NCBI GenBank assembly: GCA_001880285.1
Contig: CP016269.1
Span: forward strand, 496,001 to 560,000
Source of the DNA: Flavobacteriaceae bacterium UJ101
GTDB taxonomy: Bacteria; Bacteroidota; Bacteroidia; Flavobacteriales; UJ101
Direction of reading: 5' to 3'
DNA length: 64,000 nt
Shown here: positions 53,236-62,791 of the stretch, one piece after another
How positions within the stretch are numbered: the first letter of the stretch is position 1
Layout of the letters: each line of letters opens with the position of its first letter
Notes under the pieces: generated by a model
Databases searched by the model: none
The model's input: only the letters and a program-made list of their open reading frames with translations
What the model was told of the DNA's origin: nothing
Made by a program: the position numbers and the translations under genes

Positions 53236-55365
53236 ATGAAAAAACATCTCATTTTTAGTCTAAGTTTAGTACTTTTGATTCATTGCAATGAAAAAAATAT
53301 GAATTCAAATACCAAAACATTAATTGCTCCTAAAGCAAAAACAATTTTACATAAAATTACAACACACGGTCATACGAGAACAGATCCTTATTATTGGATG
53401 AATGATCGTGAAAACCCTGAAGTAATTGATTATCTTAATCAAGAAAATAACTATTTAAGAAATACTTTACAACATACTGATTCTTTCCAAAAAATTCTTT
53501 TTGAAGAAATGAAAGGACGCATTAAAGAAGATGATGAAAGTGTTCCTTATAAATTAAATGGTTATTGGTACAAAGTTCGTTATGAAAAAGGACAAGAATA
53601 TCCAATTTATACTCGATTTAAAGATTCTTTAACGAACAAAGAACACATTATGTTTAATGCCAATGAAATGGCTGAGGGACATTCTTTCTTTAACTTAGGA
53701 GGTATAAAAATTAGTGAAAATAATCAACTTGCTGCTTTCTCAACAGATACACTAGGTCGCAGAATTTATACTTTACAATTTAAAAATTTAGAGACCGGTG
53801 AAATATTACCTGATACAATTGAAAACACAACAGGATCTGCTACTTGGGCATCAGATGATAAGACCGTTTTTTACACTCGAAAAGATGAATCATTACGCGC
53901 TTTTCAAATTTACAAACATATTTTAGGAACAGACTCTTCTCAAGATGTTTTAGTTTTTCATGAAAAAGATGAAACCTTCAATGTAGGAGTTCATAAAACA
54001 AAATCACGTGAATTCATTATGATTTCATCACATAATACCGTTTCTGATGAATACCGTTTTATTAAAGCAGATGAACCCAACACTGAATTCACTCTTATTC
54101 AGCCTAGAGAACGTGATTTAGAATATAGCGTAGAACATTATAATAACCATTTCTATATTATTACCAATAAAGATGGTGCTACCAATTTTAAAATCATGAA
54201 AACTTCAATAGATCGTCCTTCAAAAGAAAATTGGTTGGATATCATTCCTCATAGAGAAGATGCTTATATTGAGGATATAGAAATCTATAATGATTATTTA
54301 GTAGTTGAAGAACGTTCAAACGGATTAGTTAAGTTTAATATCAAAAAATGGGATGGTTCTGAAGATTATTATATGGATTTTCCTGAAGAAACCTATTCGG
54401 CTTACATTGGTTTCAATCCTGATTTTAATGCTACCTCTTTACGTTATGGTTATAACTCTATGACAACTCCATCTTCTATTATTGAGTATAATTTAACTAA
54501 TAAATCAAAAAAAGTTTTAAAAGAACAGGAGGTACTTGATCCTAATTTTAACAAAGAAAATTATATTTCAGAACGTATTTGGGCCACTGCAAAAGATGGT
54601 AAAAAAGTAGCTCTATCTATCGTAAGAAGAAAAGATACTCCTTTAGGAAAAGATACTCCCTTATTACTTTATGCTTATGGTTCATATGGCCATACAATTG
54701 ACCCTTATTTTAGTACTGTTCGATTAAGTTTACTAGATCGAGGATTTGTATATGCCTTAGCTCATATACGTGGTTCCCAATACTTAGGGCGAGAATGGTA
54801 CGAAGAGGGTAAGATGTTAAAAAAGATGAACACTTTTACTGACTTTATAGCGTGTGGTGAACATTTAGTACAACAAAACTATACTTCTCCTGAACATTTA
54901 TACGCTATGGGAGGTTCTGCTGGAGGACTATTAATGGGTGCAGTTATGAATTTAAAACCTGAATTATTTCATGGAGTTGTAGCACAAGTTCCTTTTGTTG
55001 ATGTAGTTACCACTATGTTAGATGAATCCATCCCTCTAACTACAGGAGAGTTTGATGAATGGGGAAATCCTAAAAATAAGGAGTATTATGAATATATGTT
55101 ACAATATTCTCCTTATGATAATGTGGAAGCAAAAAATTACCCAAACACACTTGTTATGAGTGGTCTACATGATTCTCAAGTGCAATATTGGGAACCAACT
55201 AAATGGGTCGCCAAATTACGTAGTTTAAAAACAGATCAAAACAAAACTTTATTGCATACCAATATGGATGCAGGACATGGAGGTGCTTCTGGACGCTTCG
55301 AAAGTTTAAAAGAAGTGGCACTTGAGTATGCCTTCCTACTCGATTTAGAAAATATTCATAAATAA
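53236..55365 (+). CDS. Oligopeptidase B / prolyl oligopeptidase-family lipoprotein
   Basis: A 709-residue S9A serine peptidase that cleaves short peptides inside a seven-bladed propeller (residues about 80-400). The signal peptide ends in LIHCNEK (lipidated Cys about 16). The catalytic Ser561 is in MGGSAGGLLMG. Asp is in SGLHDSQVQYWEPTKW, and His is in DAGHGGASGR. The conserved AHIRGSQYLGREWYEEGKM before the Ser fits oligopeptidase B (PtrB), which prefers basic residues. It is probably held in the periplasm or outer membrane. Confidence 0.92.
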   Translation: MKKHLIFSLSLVLLIHCNEKNMNSNTKTLIAPKAKTILHKITTHGHTRTDPYYWMNDRENPEVIDYLNQENNYLRNTLQHTDSFQKILFEEMKGRIKEDDESVPYKLNGYWYKVRYEKGQEYPIYTRFKDSLTNKEHIMFNANEMAEGHSFFNLGGIKISENNQLAAFSTDTLGRRIYTLQFKNLETGEILPDTIENTTGSATWASDDKTVFYTRKDESLRAFQIYKHILGTDSSQDVLVFHEKDETFNVGVHKTKSREFIMISSHNTVSDEYRFIKADEPNTEFTLIQPRERDLEYSVEHYNNHFYIITNKDGATNFKIMKTSIDRPSKENWLDIIPHREDAYIEDIEIYNDYLVVEERSNGLVKFNIKKWDGSEDYYMDFPEETYSAYIGFNPDFNATSLRYGYNSMTTPSSIIEYNLTNKSKKVLKEQEVLDPNFNKENYISERIWATAKDGKKVALSIVRRKDTPLGKDTPLLLYAYGSYGHTIDPYFSTVRLSLLDRGFVYALAHIRGSQYLGREWYEEGKMLKKMNTFTDFIACGEHLVQQNYTSPEHLYAMGGSAGGLLMGAVMNLKPELFHGVVAQVPFVDVVTTMLDESIPLTTGEFDEWGNPKNKEYYEYMLQYSPYDNVEAKNYPNTLVMSGLHDSQVQYWEPTKWVAKLRSLKTDQNKTLLHTNMDAGHGGASGRFESLKEVALEYAFLLDLENIHK

Positions 55366-55378
55366 TAATTCTTCATAA

Positions 55379-55406
55379 AAAAGAGAAGCTAAATAGCTTC
55401 TCTTTT
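55379..55406 (+). terminator. Terminator of the oligopeptidase gene
   Basis: AAAAGAGAAGCT (55379-55390) pairs perfectly with AGCTTCTCTTTT (55395-55406), with a 4-base loop. Confidence 0.9.
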
Positions 55407-55694
55407 CTTTGGTATTGAGTGTGTATAATTATAACCCCTAAAGATAACTTAAAAGTGACAATACCAGCACTTAAAATCATCTTCACAATCATAATAATTA
55501 TATTTTAAGTCAAAAATTTGCAAACTTTGATTATCCTTTATATATAGACAAATGTATATTTTTTTCTGTAATAGAAAAAATGTCTGTTTACAATTTATAA
55601 TCATTCTGATTAATTTCATTATAATGAAATCTATATTATAATAATTCATCCCCTTTATATTACTTATTATAATAAATTAATCATTAAACAAAAA

Positions 55695-55716
55695 AGGTAA
55701 AAACAATGTTTTACCT
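55695..55716 (-). terminator. Terminator of the yeiH-like gene
   Basis: AGGTAAAA (55695-55702) pairs with TTTTACCT (55709-55716), loop of 6, followed on the minus strand by TTTTTTG. Confidence 0.75.
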
Positions 55717-55744
55717 CTTAAGTCTTAAATAAGATTAATATACC

Positions 55745-56683
55745 CTATTTAAAATGTAATATAAAATATAGACTGGAAATTGATATAAAGATCCATAAGA
55801 ATGATCCTAAAAAAATAGGCTTCCAGCCTTCATTCTTAATGGCCTTAAACGATAATCCCCCTCCAATTAAAAACAAACTCACAATTAACATTTTCTTGGC
55901 TATGAAGAAAAATCCCTTATCAATATGACTAGTTTCGAAAAAAGGAATATATGTATTAAGGATTACCACTACTACAAAACCTAATATGAACCATGGAATT
56001 TTAACTTTTGACTCTTTACTTTTAAAAAGAAAAGAAGAAAGAATTGCAACAGGAATAATCCACAAAGCACGACTTAATTTTACTGTTGTAGCAATCTTTA
56101 AGGCTTCTTCTCCATAACGACTTGCTGCACCTACTACAGAGCTGGTATCATGAATTGCTATAGCACTCCATAAACCAAAATCATGTTGAGATAAGTGTAG
56201 ATAATTTCCCACAACAGGGAAAACAAATAACGCTAACGCATTTAAAAAGAACACAATTGCCAAAGCTATGGTAATATCTTTCGTTTCCGCCTTTATAACG
56301 GGAGAAATCGTTGCAATAGCACTACCTCCACAAATAGCAGTTCCTGATGAAATTAAATGTGAAATTTTAGTATTAATTCCCAAAAGTCTTGCAATCCCCC
56401 AACCTAAAGATAGTGTTGTGGCTATTGATAAAACAGTTATAAGAATGGCTTCTTCACTTGCTTTTACAGCTTCTTCAATATGCAACCCGAAAGCTAAACC
56501 CACTACAGATATTTTTAAGAGATGACTGGTAACCTTATCTCTATAATGATCTAATGGGAAACCTAAAGTAGCTGAGAAAATAAATCCTAAAATTAAAGCT
56601 AATGCTGGTGAAATTAAATCAGTAAAACATAACACTATAACCGTTATAAATAATACTGTTCTAATCGTGAATACTTTATCCAT
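55745..56683 (-). CDS. YeiH-family putative sulfate/sulfite exporter
   Basis: A 312-residue inner-membrane protein with about ten helices of the YeiH (PSE, UPF0324) family. It shows the conserved LISSGTAICGGSAIATISPVIKA and SAIAIHDTSSVVGAASRYGEEAL motifs. Family members are linked to export of sulfate, sulfite or small sulfonates. A LysR regulator gene lies just upstream in the same direction. The nearby sulfonolipid-type genes (49-52.5 kb) use sulfite, so a role in sulfur-anion balance is plausible but not shown. Confidence 0.85.
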   Translation of the reverse strand: MDKVFTIRTVLFITVIVLCFTDLISPALALILGFIFSATLGFPLDHYRDKVTSHLLKISVVGLAFGLHIEEAVKASEEAILITVLSIATTLSLGWGIARLLGINTKISHLISSGTAICGGSAIATISPVIKAETKDITIALAIVFFLNALALFVFPVVGNYLHLSQHDFGLWSAIAIHDTSSVVGAASRYGEEALKIATTVKLSRALWIIPVAILSSFLFKSKESKVKIPWFILGFVVVVILNTYIPFFETSHIDKGFFFIAKKMLIVSLFLIGGGLSFKAIKNEGWKPIFLGSFLWIFISISSLYFILHFK

Positions 56684-56711
56684 TTTGTTTGAGTTTTTTA
56701 AAATTATAGGA

Positions 56712-56719
56712 CAAAGTTA
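56712..56719 (-). promoter_or_regulatory. -7 promoter box of the yeiH-like gene
   Basis: The minus strand reads TAACTTTG (perfect TAnnTTTG), 28 bases before the ATG at 56683. Confidence 0.6.
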
Positions 56720-56753
56720 AGATCAACTTATAACTTATTAAAATACAAAATAT

Positions 56754-57686
56754 TTATATCTCATAACTAAAAGTTATAGTTCTGTTTTTTAAATTATGGC
56801 AAAAATCAAAAAAGAGATTATAGAGCGCTGTATCTTTTCCACTCATTAACCGAATAAAACGAAATTCACGTTCAATTTTAAAGTTTTCAATTCTAATTGT
56901 TCTAATTTTTTTATAGTCTCTTTCTAGTAAAGCATACTTAGAAATAAAAGCCAATCGGTTTTTTCTACTTTCTATAAATGATTTAATTCCCTCTGTAGCA
57001 CCAATATACAATTCAATATTTAAATTTTTGATTTTTACACCGTTTTCATTTACGGCGTGTTGTATAACATCCAATGTTCCTGAGCCTATTTCTCTTAAAA
57101 CAAATGGATGCTTGCTTAAATCGTTTATTGTCATTATTTTTTTAGGTATCAAATCACTATTATAGTTAGTAATTAATACTATTTCATCATCTAGATATGG
57201 ATCATAATGAATTTGAGGGGAATTAGAATTACTTTCAACAATTCCAAAATCTATTTTCTCATTAATCAATAATTGCTCAATTTCATAACTATTTCCACTG
57301 ATTACAGCAATTTTAATTTTAGGATATCGTTGTGTGAAATCTGCTAAAATTTCAGGTAAAACATATTGAGAAAGTGTTGTACTTGCTCCTATTTTCAATT
57401 CTCCTACTTTTAAAGAATCATCTTTTTGTAAATCAATTAATTCCTCTTCTAATTCATGATAGACTTTAAAAATTTTCTCAACATATTTTTGTAATAAAAC
57501 TCCTTCTTTTGTTAAGACAATAGTATTTCCTAATCGCTTGAAAAGAATCACATTTAAATGTGTTTCTAGCTCTTTAATATGTTTCGTTACAGCTGGCTGA
57601 GAAATCAATAAAATTTCTGCTGCTCTAGTAAAGCTTAACCTTTCTGCTACGGTATAAAAAACTTTTAATCTAAAATCAAATTGCAT
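56754..57686 (-). CDS. LysR-family transcription regulator
   Basis: A 310-residue LysR-type regulator. The winged helix-turn-helix fills residues 1-60 (FYTVAERLSFTRAAEILLISQPAVTKHIKELETHL). A linker helix leads to the two-lobed effector-binding domain (KVGELKIGASTTLSQYVLPEIL...). The effector lobes look like the CbbR/CysB side of the family, but the ligand is unknown. It most likely controls the adjacent yeiH-like exporter gene and itself, given palindromes at both promoters. Confidence 0.93.
   Translation of the reverse strand: MQFDFRLKVFYTVAERLSFTRAAEILLISQPAVTKHIKELETHLNVILFKRLGNTIVLTKEGVLLQKYVEKIFKVYHELEEELIDLQKDDSLKVGELKIGASTTLSQYVLPEILADFTQRYPKIKIAVISGNSYEIEQLLINEKIDFGIVESNSNSPQIHYDPYLDDEIVLITNYNSDLIPKKIMTINDLSKHPFVLREIGSGTLDVIQHAVNENGVKIKNLNIELYIGATEGIKSFIESRKNRLAFISKYALLERDYKKIRTIRIENFKIEREFRFIRLMSGKDTALYNLFFDFCHNLKNRTITFSYEI
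56763..56777 (-). promoter_or_regulatory. Candidate LysR operator (T-N11-A palindrome) upstream of yeiH
   Basis: ATAACT-AAA-AGTTAT is a perfect 15-base palindrome with T-N11-A form. It overlaps the 3' end of the LysR gene and is centred about 65 bases upstream of the expected yeiH transcript start, the standard place for a LysR recognition site. Confidence 0.55.
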
Positions 57687-57700
57687 ATCCTTTCTATTTA

Positions 57701-57718
57701 TATCATAAAGGTATGATA
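57701..57718 (-). promoter_or_regulatory. Palindrome over the lysR promoter
   Basis: TATCAT-N6-ATGATA (57701-57706 and 57713-57718) encloses TACCTTTA on the minus strand, a one-mismatch -7 box 19 bases before the lysR ATG. It could be an autorepression site. Confidence 0.45.
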
Positions 57719-57793
57719 ATTCTTTTCTTATCCTTTTAACAAAAATTTAAAAAATATGAAATACCATACTTGGTTTGATCGCGTTAAATTTAG

Positions 57794-57801
57794 TAACTTT
57801 G
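57794..57801 (+). promoter_or_regulatory. -7 promoter box of the OmpA-family gene
   Basis: TAACTTTG (perfect TAnnTTTG) lies 25 bases before the ATG at 57827; a TTTG at 57774-57777 may be the upstream element. Confidence 0.6.
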
Positions 57802-57826
57802 ATAAAATTATAAAAACAATAACAAA

Positions 57827-58684
57827 ATGAAGAGAATAATCGTTTTAAGCTCCATTCTTGGCTTAGTTCTTACCTCTTGTGTGAGTCAGAAAGAATTTGA
57901 TGCATTAAATGGAAAATATACCAAAGCTCTTGATGAACTGGGTGTATATGAAGGTCGTTTACAAGATTGTAAAACGGAAAAGTCTAATTTAGAATCTAAA
58001 AATGGAGCATTAAACTCTCAAATTTCTTCTTTAGAAGGGAATATTGCTACATTACAAAAATCTTTAGAAAGTTGTGTAAGTTTAAACCAACAAGGTAATA
58101 CCAACATTAGTAAATTAATTGACGAAATCAATTCATCTAACAGTTATATAAAAGATTTAATTGCACAAAATCAAAAACAAGATTCATTAAACAAAGCTTT
58201 AAGTGGTCGTTTAAAACGTTCATTGGATGATGTAAATGATCAAGATGTACAAATTCAGGTTAAAAAAGGTGTTGTATTTATTTCTTTATCAGACAAAATG
58301 TTATTCAAATCTGGAAAATATGAAATCAATACTAATGCAGCAACTGTTTTAGCTAAAATTGGAAAAGTAGTAAATGATTATAAAGATTATGATATTTTAA
58401 TTGAAGGACACACAGATAATGTTCCAATCTCAAACAAATTAATTAAAGATAATTGGGATTTATCTGCTATGAGAGCTACGGCAATTGCACGCTATTTACA
58501 AAATGATTTGCAAGTCAATCCTGCAAGAATTACAGCAGGTGCACGTTCTGAGTATGTTCCTAAAGCATCTAATTTAACTCCTGAAGGTCGTGCTATTAAC
58601 CGACGTACAGAAATTATTATTCTTCCTAAATTAGAAGAGTTTATGAAGTTAATGGATATTCAAGCTAAAAATGTTCAAAAATAA
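57827..58684 (+). CDS. OmpA-family lipoprotein with coiled coil
   Basis: A 285-residue lipoprotein (VLTSCVSQKEFDAL, lipidated Cys about 18) anchored in the outer membrane. Residues about 20-130 form a long coiled coil. The C-terminal OmpA domain (about 145-265) binds peptidoglycan: ILIEGHTDNVPI, NWDLSAMRATAIARYL and GRAINRRTEIIILPK. It tethers the outer membrane to the cell wall. It is not Pal, because no Tol genes are near. A strong terminator follows. Confidence 0.92.
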   Translation: MKRIIVLSSILGLVLTSCVSQKEFDALNGKYTKALDELGVYEGRLQDCKTEKSNLESKNGALNSQISSLEGNIATLQKSLESCVSLNQQGNTNISKLIDEINSSNSYIKDLIAQNQKQDSLNKALSGRLKRSLDDVNDQDVQIQVKKGVVFISLSDKMLFKSGKYEINTNAATVLAKIGKVVNDYKDYDILIEGHTDNVPISNKLIKDNWDLSAMRATAIARYLQNDLQVNPARITAGARSEYVPKASNLTPEGRAINRRTEIIILPKLEEFMKLMDIQAKNVQK

Positions 58685-58709
58685 TCTTCAAATAAAATAG
58701 ATAAATAAG

Positions 58710-58735
58710 AGAAGCTGCCTATATGGGCAGCTTCT
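58710..58735 (+). terminator. Terminator of the OmpA-family gene
   Basis: AGAAGCTGCC (58710-58719) pairs with GGCAGCTTCT (58726-58735), a perfect 10-bp stem with a 6-base loop, then TTTT. Confidence 0.92.
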
Positions 58736-58853
58736 TTTTACCGAATTGTTTTATCATTACGTCTTCTTTAAAATCATTTTCATCGAGTAAAAAACATCAT
58801 AAACCAATTTCTATAACTACTTTTACAGTAGAAATCAAATAAATTTATTAAAG

Positions 58854-59204
58854 ATGGCAAATAGAACATTTTTTATTGTATCTATTCTAACGCTTTCTCT
58901 TTTAACACTTAACGCAAATACAAATCCTTCCAAAATATATAAGAAGGATCCTCCTAATGCTTTAGTTATTAGTTGGCAAAAAAATAATATTTGGTATGCT
59001 TGTGGACCTATTCAATGCATCAAGACAGGGGAAAAAACAGAAAAAAAAGCATTGAATTATGTTTACAATGAAAAAAAGGACTCATTAGAGTATATTGAAA
59101 AAAAGGGGAATTATAAAATATACAGCTTAAATCGACCGCTCAAAAGTTACGACAAAGATGTTCGTAAACGGTTAAAACAATTAGGCATTATAATTAATTA
59201 TTAA
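58854..59204 (+). CDS. Small secreted protein of unknown function
   Basis: A 116-residue protein with a signal peptide (FFIVSILTLSLLTLNANT). The mature part is lysine-rich and has two nearby cysteines (WYACGPIQCIKTG), which could form a disulfide, and a basic C-terminal half (KDVRKRLKQLGIIINY). No domain is recognised. It has its own space between the OmpA gene and gcvP. Confidence 0.55.
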   Translation: MANRTFFIVSILTLSLLTLNANTNPSKIYKKDPPNALVISWQKNNIWYACGPIQCIKTGEKTEKKALNYVYNEKKDSLEYIEKKGNYKIYSLNRPLKSYDKDVRKRLKQLGIIINY

Positions 59205-59257
59205 ACATTTTATATATTAATTATCTAAAATACTATCGTTAGAAAAAGATTTTATTC

Positions 59258-59303
59258 ATAAACAAAAATACCTTGATAAATTTATCAAGGTATTTTTGTT
59301 TAT
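59258..59303. terminator. 46-base perfect palindrome, bidirectional terminator
   Basis: A 23-base arm and its exact reverse complement (59258-59280 and 59281-59303) abut without a spacer. The centre is TTGATAAA|TTTATCAA. It ends both the small secreted gene and gcvP. Confidence 0.8.
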
Positions 59304-59318
59304 AAAATAATTATCTAA

Positions 59319-62141
59319 TTACACATATTCCTCAATAGGAGCACATGTACACATTAAATTTCGATCTCCATAGGCTTCATCAATTCGATTAACGGTTGCC
59401 CAAAATTTATTCTCTCTTACCCATTCTAAAGGATACGCTGCTTTACTTCTTGAATAAGGGAATGACCATTCATCAGCAGTAATCTGACTCATAATATGAG
59501 GTGCGTTTTTCAACACATTTTCTTCCTCAGACGCTTTTCCTTCTGCAATTTCTTCTATTTCATTCTTTATAGAAATTAAAGCTTCTGCAAAACGATCGAT
59601 TTCTTCTTTACTTTCACTTTCAGTTGGTTCAATCATTAGAGTCCCAGCGACTGGAAATGAGACTGTTGGAGCATGAAACCCATAATCCATTAAACGTTTT
59701 GCCACATCAGCAACTTCAATTCCTAATGATTTAAATTTTCTAAAATCTACAATCATTTCATGGGCTACATTTCCACTCTCACCTGTATATAAAATATCGT
59801 ATTCTTTTTCTAAAATCGATTTTAGATAATTAGCATTTAAAATAGCATATGCTGTTGCATTCTTTAATCCTTTTGTTCCTAACATTTTAATGTACGAATA
59901 AGAAATAAGTAGAACCAATGCAGACCCATAAGGTGCTGAAGAAATAGCCTCAATTCCTTGCTCTCCTCCTACTTTTACAATAGGATTTGAAGGTAAAAAT
60001 GGTTTTAAATGTTCCGCTACGCAAATTGGTCCAACTCCTGGTCCACCGCCGCCATGTGGAATAGCAAATGTTTTATGTAAATTTAAGTGGCAAACATCAG
60101 CTCCAATTATTCCAGGGTTTGTGTATCCCACTTGTGCATTCATATTAGCCCCATCCATATATACTTGTCCTCCATGCTCGTGAATTAGATTGGTAATATC
60201 TAATATATGACTTTCAAATACACCATGTGTTGATGGGTAAGTAATCATTAATGCAGCTAATTCATGACTATGTTTTTCTACTTTTATTTTTAAATCTTCA
60301 TAATCTATATTACCATTTTCCAATGATTTTACTACGACTACTTTCATTCCTGACATAGTAGCAGAAGCTGGATTGGTTCCATGAGCTGAAGCTGGTATAA
60401 TTACTATATTTCGAACATGATCTCCTCTTGATTCATGATATTTTTTTATCACCATAAGTCCTGCATACTCACCTTGAGCACCTGAATTAGGTTGTAAAGA
60501 TGTTGCTGCAAATCCTGTTATTTCAGATAAATCATCTTCTAAATTTTGAATCATTTCTAAATAACCCATCACTTGATCTTTAGGCTGAAAAGGATGCATA
60601 TTATTCCACTCTGCCCAACTTAAAGGAAGCATTTGAGTTGCTGCATTTAATTTCATCGTACAGGATCCTAATGAAATCATAGAATGATTTAACGATAAAT
60701 CTTTTCGCTCCAAACGTTTGATGTAACGCATCATTTCAGTTTCCGTATGGTATTTTTTAAAGACATCTTCTTGTAAAAATGTAGAAACTCTTTTTAAACT
60801 TTCAGGAATTTGTAGTGTTTCCTCCGATTGAGACACCATACCACTTAATAATGATATGATTTCTTCAATATCAACTTCTGAAGTCATTTCATTAATTGAT
60901 ATCGACAATTCTCTATCATTAATATAATTAAAATTGATATTCTTATCTTCTGCCTGAGTTCTAATTGCTTTTGTATCAACATTAGTAAAATGTAATGTAT
61001 CAAAATAATATTCATTTACATTACCTGAAACACTTTCAGCAATTTGTTTTGTTTTAAAATGAATATCTTTTGCAATGTTTGTTAAGCCATCTGCTCCATG
61101 ATAAACAGCATACATCCCTGCCATTACAGCTAATAATACCTGTGCTGTACAAATATTTGAAGTTGCACGTTCACGTTTAATATGTTGCTCACGTGTTTGT
61201 AAAGCCATTCTATATGCTTTACGATCATAACGATCTTTTGAAATACCAATTATACGTCCTGGTATGTTACGTTTGTATTTTTCTAATGTAGCAAAATAGG
61301 CCGCATGAGGTCCTCCAAATCCTAATGGAATTCCCAAACGTTGAGTAGTTCCAACGACAACATCTGCTCCCCATTCACCTGGAGGAGTTAATAATGTTAA
61401 AGCTAAAATATCAGCTGCTACAATTGTTGCTATTTCTAATTCTTTTGCTTCGGCTACTATATTTGTATGCTCAACTATTTTTCCATACTTCCCTGGATAT
61501 TGAATTAAAAGAGCAAAATAATCTTCTGTAGGTTTAAAATCATCTATCTTTCCAACAATCAATTCTACATCAAATGCTTCAGCTTTTGGTTTTAAAACGG
61601 CTAATGTTTGTGGCAAAACTTCATCTGAAACAAACAATTTATTCGCATTATTCTTTTTTTGATTTCGTGTACGAGAACCATATAACATAGTCATCGCTTC
61701 GGCAGCTGCTGTTCCTTCATCTAATAATGAAGCATTTGCAATTTCCATTCCAGTTAGCTCTACAACTGTTGTTTGGAAATTAATTAATGCCTCTAATCTT
61801 CCCTGCGCAATTTCTGCCTGATAAGGCGTATACGCAGTATACCACCCTGGGTTTTCTAAAACATTACGATGAATAACAGATGGTGTTATGGTTGGATGAT
61901 ATCCTAAGCCAATATAATTCTTTGATAGTTGATTTTTTGAAGAAAGTCTTTTCAAATGATTTAACATCTCATATTCTGTTAAGGCCTCTCCTATATTTAA
62001 ATCTTTTTTTGCCAGTATCTTAGACGGTATCGTTTTATCAATTAAATCTTCAATTGATTTACAATTTAACTGTTTTAGCATCTCATTCTTAGCATTTTCT
62101 GAGATACCTATATGTCTTTTTTGAAAATCTGTTAATTGCAT
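59319..62141 (-). CDS. gcvP: Glycine dehydrogenase (decarboxylating), P protein
   Basis: The PLP decarboxylase of the glycine cleavage system. It is 940 residues in one chain (both halves, as in most gcvP). The PLP lysine is in HLNLHKTFAIPHGGGGPGVGP, around residue 690, and GFAATSLQPNSGAQGEYAGL and VAAGTLMIEPTESESKEEIDRF-type motifs (here VAGTLMIEPTESESK) are present. It transfers the aminomethyl group to the H protein. No gcvT or gcvH is adjacent, as is common in Bacteroidota. Confidence 0.97.
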   Translation of the reverse strand: MQLTDFQKRHIGISENAKNEMLKQLNCKSIEDLIDKTIPSKILAKKDLNIGEALTEYEMLNHLKRLSSKNQLSKNYIGLGYHPTITPSVIHRNVLENPGWYTAYTPYQAEIAQGRLEALINFQTTVVELTGMEIANASLLDEGTAAAEAMTMLYGSRTRNQKKNNANKLFVSDEVLPQTLAVLKPKAEAFDVELIVGKIDDFKPTEDYFALLIQYPGKYGKIVEHTNIVAEAKELEIATIVAADILALTLLTPPGEWGADVVVGTTQRLGIPLGFGGPHAAYFATLEKYKRNIPGRIIGISKDRYDRKAYRMALQTREQHIKRERATSNICTAQVLLAVMAGMYAVYHGADGLTNIAKDIHFKTKQIAESVSGNVNEYYFDTLHFTNVDTKAIRTQAEDKNINFNYINDRELSISINEMTSEVDIEEIISLLSGMVSQSEETLQIPESLKRVSTFLQEDVFKKYHTETEMMRYIKRLERKDLSLNHSMISLGSCTMKLNAATQMLPLSWAEWNNMHPFQPKDQVMGYLEMIQNLEDDLSEITGFAATSLQPNSGAQGEYAGLMVIKKYHESRGDHVRNIVIIPASAHGTNPASATMSGMKVVVVKSLENGNIDYEDLKIKVEKHSHELAALMITYPSTHGVFESHILDITNLIHEHGGQVYMDGANMNAQVGYTNPGIIGADVCHLNLHKTFAIPHGGGGPGVGPICVAEHLKPFLPSNPIVKVGGEQGIEAISSAPYGSALVLLISYSYIKMLGTKGLKNATAYAILNANYLKSILEKEYDILYTGESGNVAHEMIVDFRKFKSLGIEVADVAKRLMDYGFHAPTVSFPVAGTLMIEPTESESKEEIDRFAEALISIKNEIEEIAEGKASEEENVLKNAPHIMSQITADEWSFPYSRSKAAYPLEWVRENKFWATVNRIDEAYGDRNLMCTCAPIEEYV

Positions 62142-62255
62142 TCTTCTTCTGTTTTAAAAATGATACCTAAAGATATGAAATTCACTTATGATTTTTACAA
62201 TTTCTCAATGAAAAAGTTCTAGTTAATTATGTTATTATTCATGCATAATAAATAC

Positions 62256-62711
62256 CTATGTTCTTTTATAGATCATTTTTATATGAGGTAAATTATCTTC
62301 TAGATATTCTTTACCTGTGGATTGAAAACCTAAACTGGTGTAAAAATTCAATAAATAAGTTTGAGCACTGATTATAATGGTATCTTCTTTAAATAATTCT
62401 AAAGTTTGTTGAATAGCTAATTTCATCATATCACGAGCTAATTGCTGTCCTCTAAAATCTGGTGAAACAACAACTCTTCCTATTGATAATCCATTATTAT
62501 ATGAAATACCTCTTGGAATCAATCGAGAATAAGCCACCATATGATTCTGCCTATATAAAAATAAATGATACGATTGTTCATCTTTTCCATCTACATCTAA
62601 ATAAGGACAATTTTGTTCTACTACAAAAACAGTCTCCCTTAATTGAATCATATCATGAAATTCTTTTTTTGTTAGTTCCTCCCATGATTTAATTTGCCAA
62701 TTATCTTTCAT
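62256..62711 (-). CDS. ElaA-like GNAT acetyltransferase
   Basis: A 151-residue GNAT protein. The pattern SWEELTKKEFHDMIQLRETVFVVEQNCPYLDVDGKDEQSYHLFLY is typical of ElaA. The acetyl-CoA loop is in IGRVVVSPDFRGQQLARDMMKLAIQQT. The substrate is unknown. It lies between gcvP and the branching enzyme gene, in the same direction as both but with gaps that suggest separate transcription. Confidence 0.85.
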   Translation of the reverse strand: MKDNWQIKSWEELTKKEFHDMIQLRETVFVVEQNCPYLDVDGKDEQSYHLFLYRQNHMVAYSRLIPRGISYNNGLSIGRVVVSPDFRGQQLARDMMKLAIQQTLELFKEDTIIISAQTYLLNFYTSLGFQSTGKEYLEDNLPHIKMIYKRT

Positions 62712-62791
62712 AACTATAATAGTTTTATCAAATATCTTTCAATTAAAAAGAAGTAAACATTTTTTTATTTGTTTACTTCTTCAAAAATATA

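Larger units (their letters stand above)
55366..55744. other. Intergenic region between oligopeptidase and yeiH-like genes
   Basis: This 379-base gap has one terminator for each convergent gene, at 55379-55406 and 55695-55716. The very A/T-rich middle has no convincing gene; a 66-codon minus-strand frame (55449-55649) is rich in Ile, Tyr, Lys and Cys with no recognisable domain. Confidence 0.6.

Noticed and set aside
55449-55649. 66-codon minus-strand reading frame between oligopeptidase and yeiH-like genes
   Set aside because: It is rich in Ile, Tyr, Lys and Cys as expected from random A/T-rich DNA, has no domain or signal peptide, and lies between two terminators with no promoter I can see.
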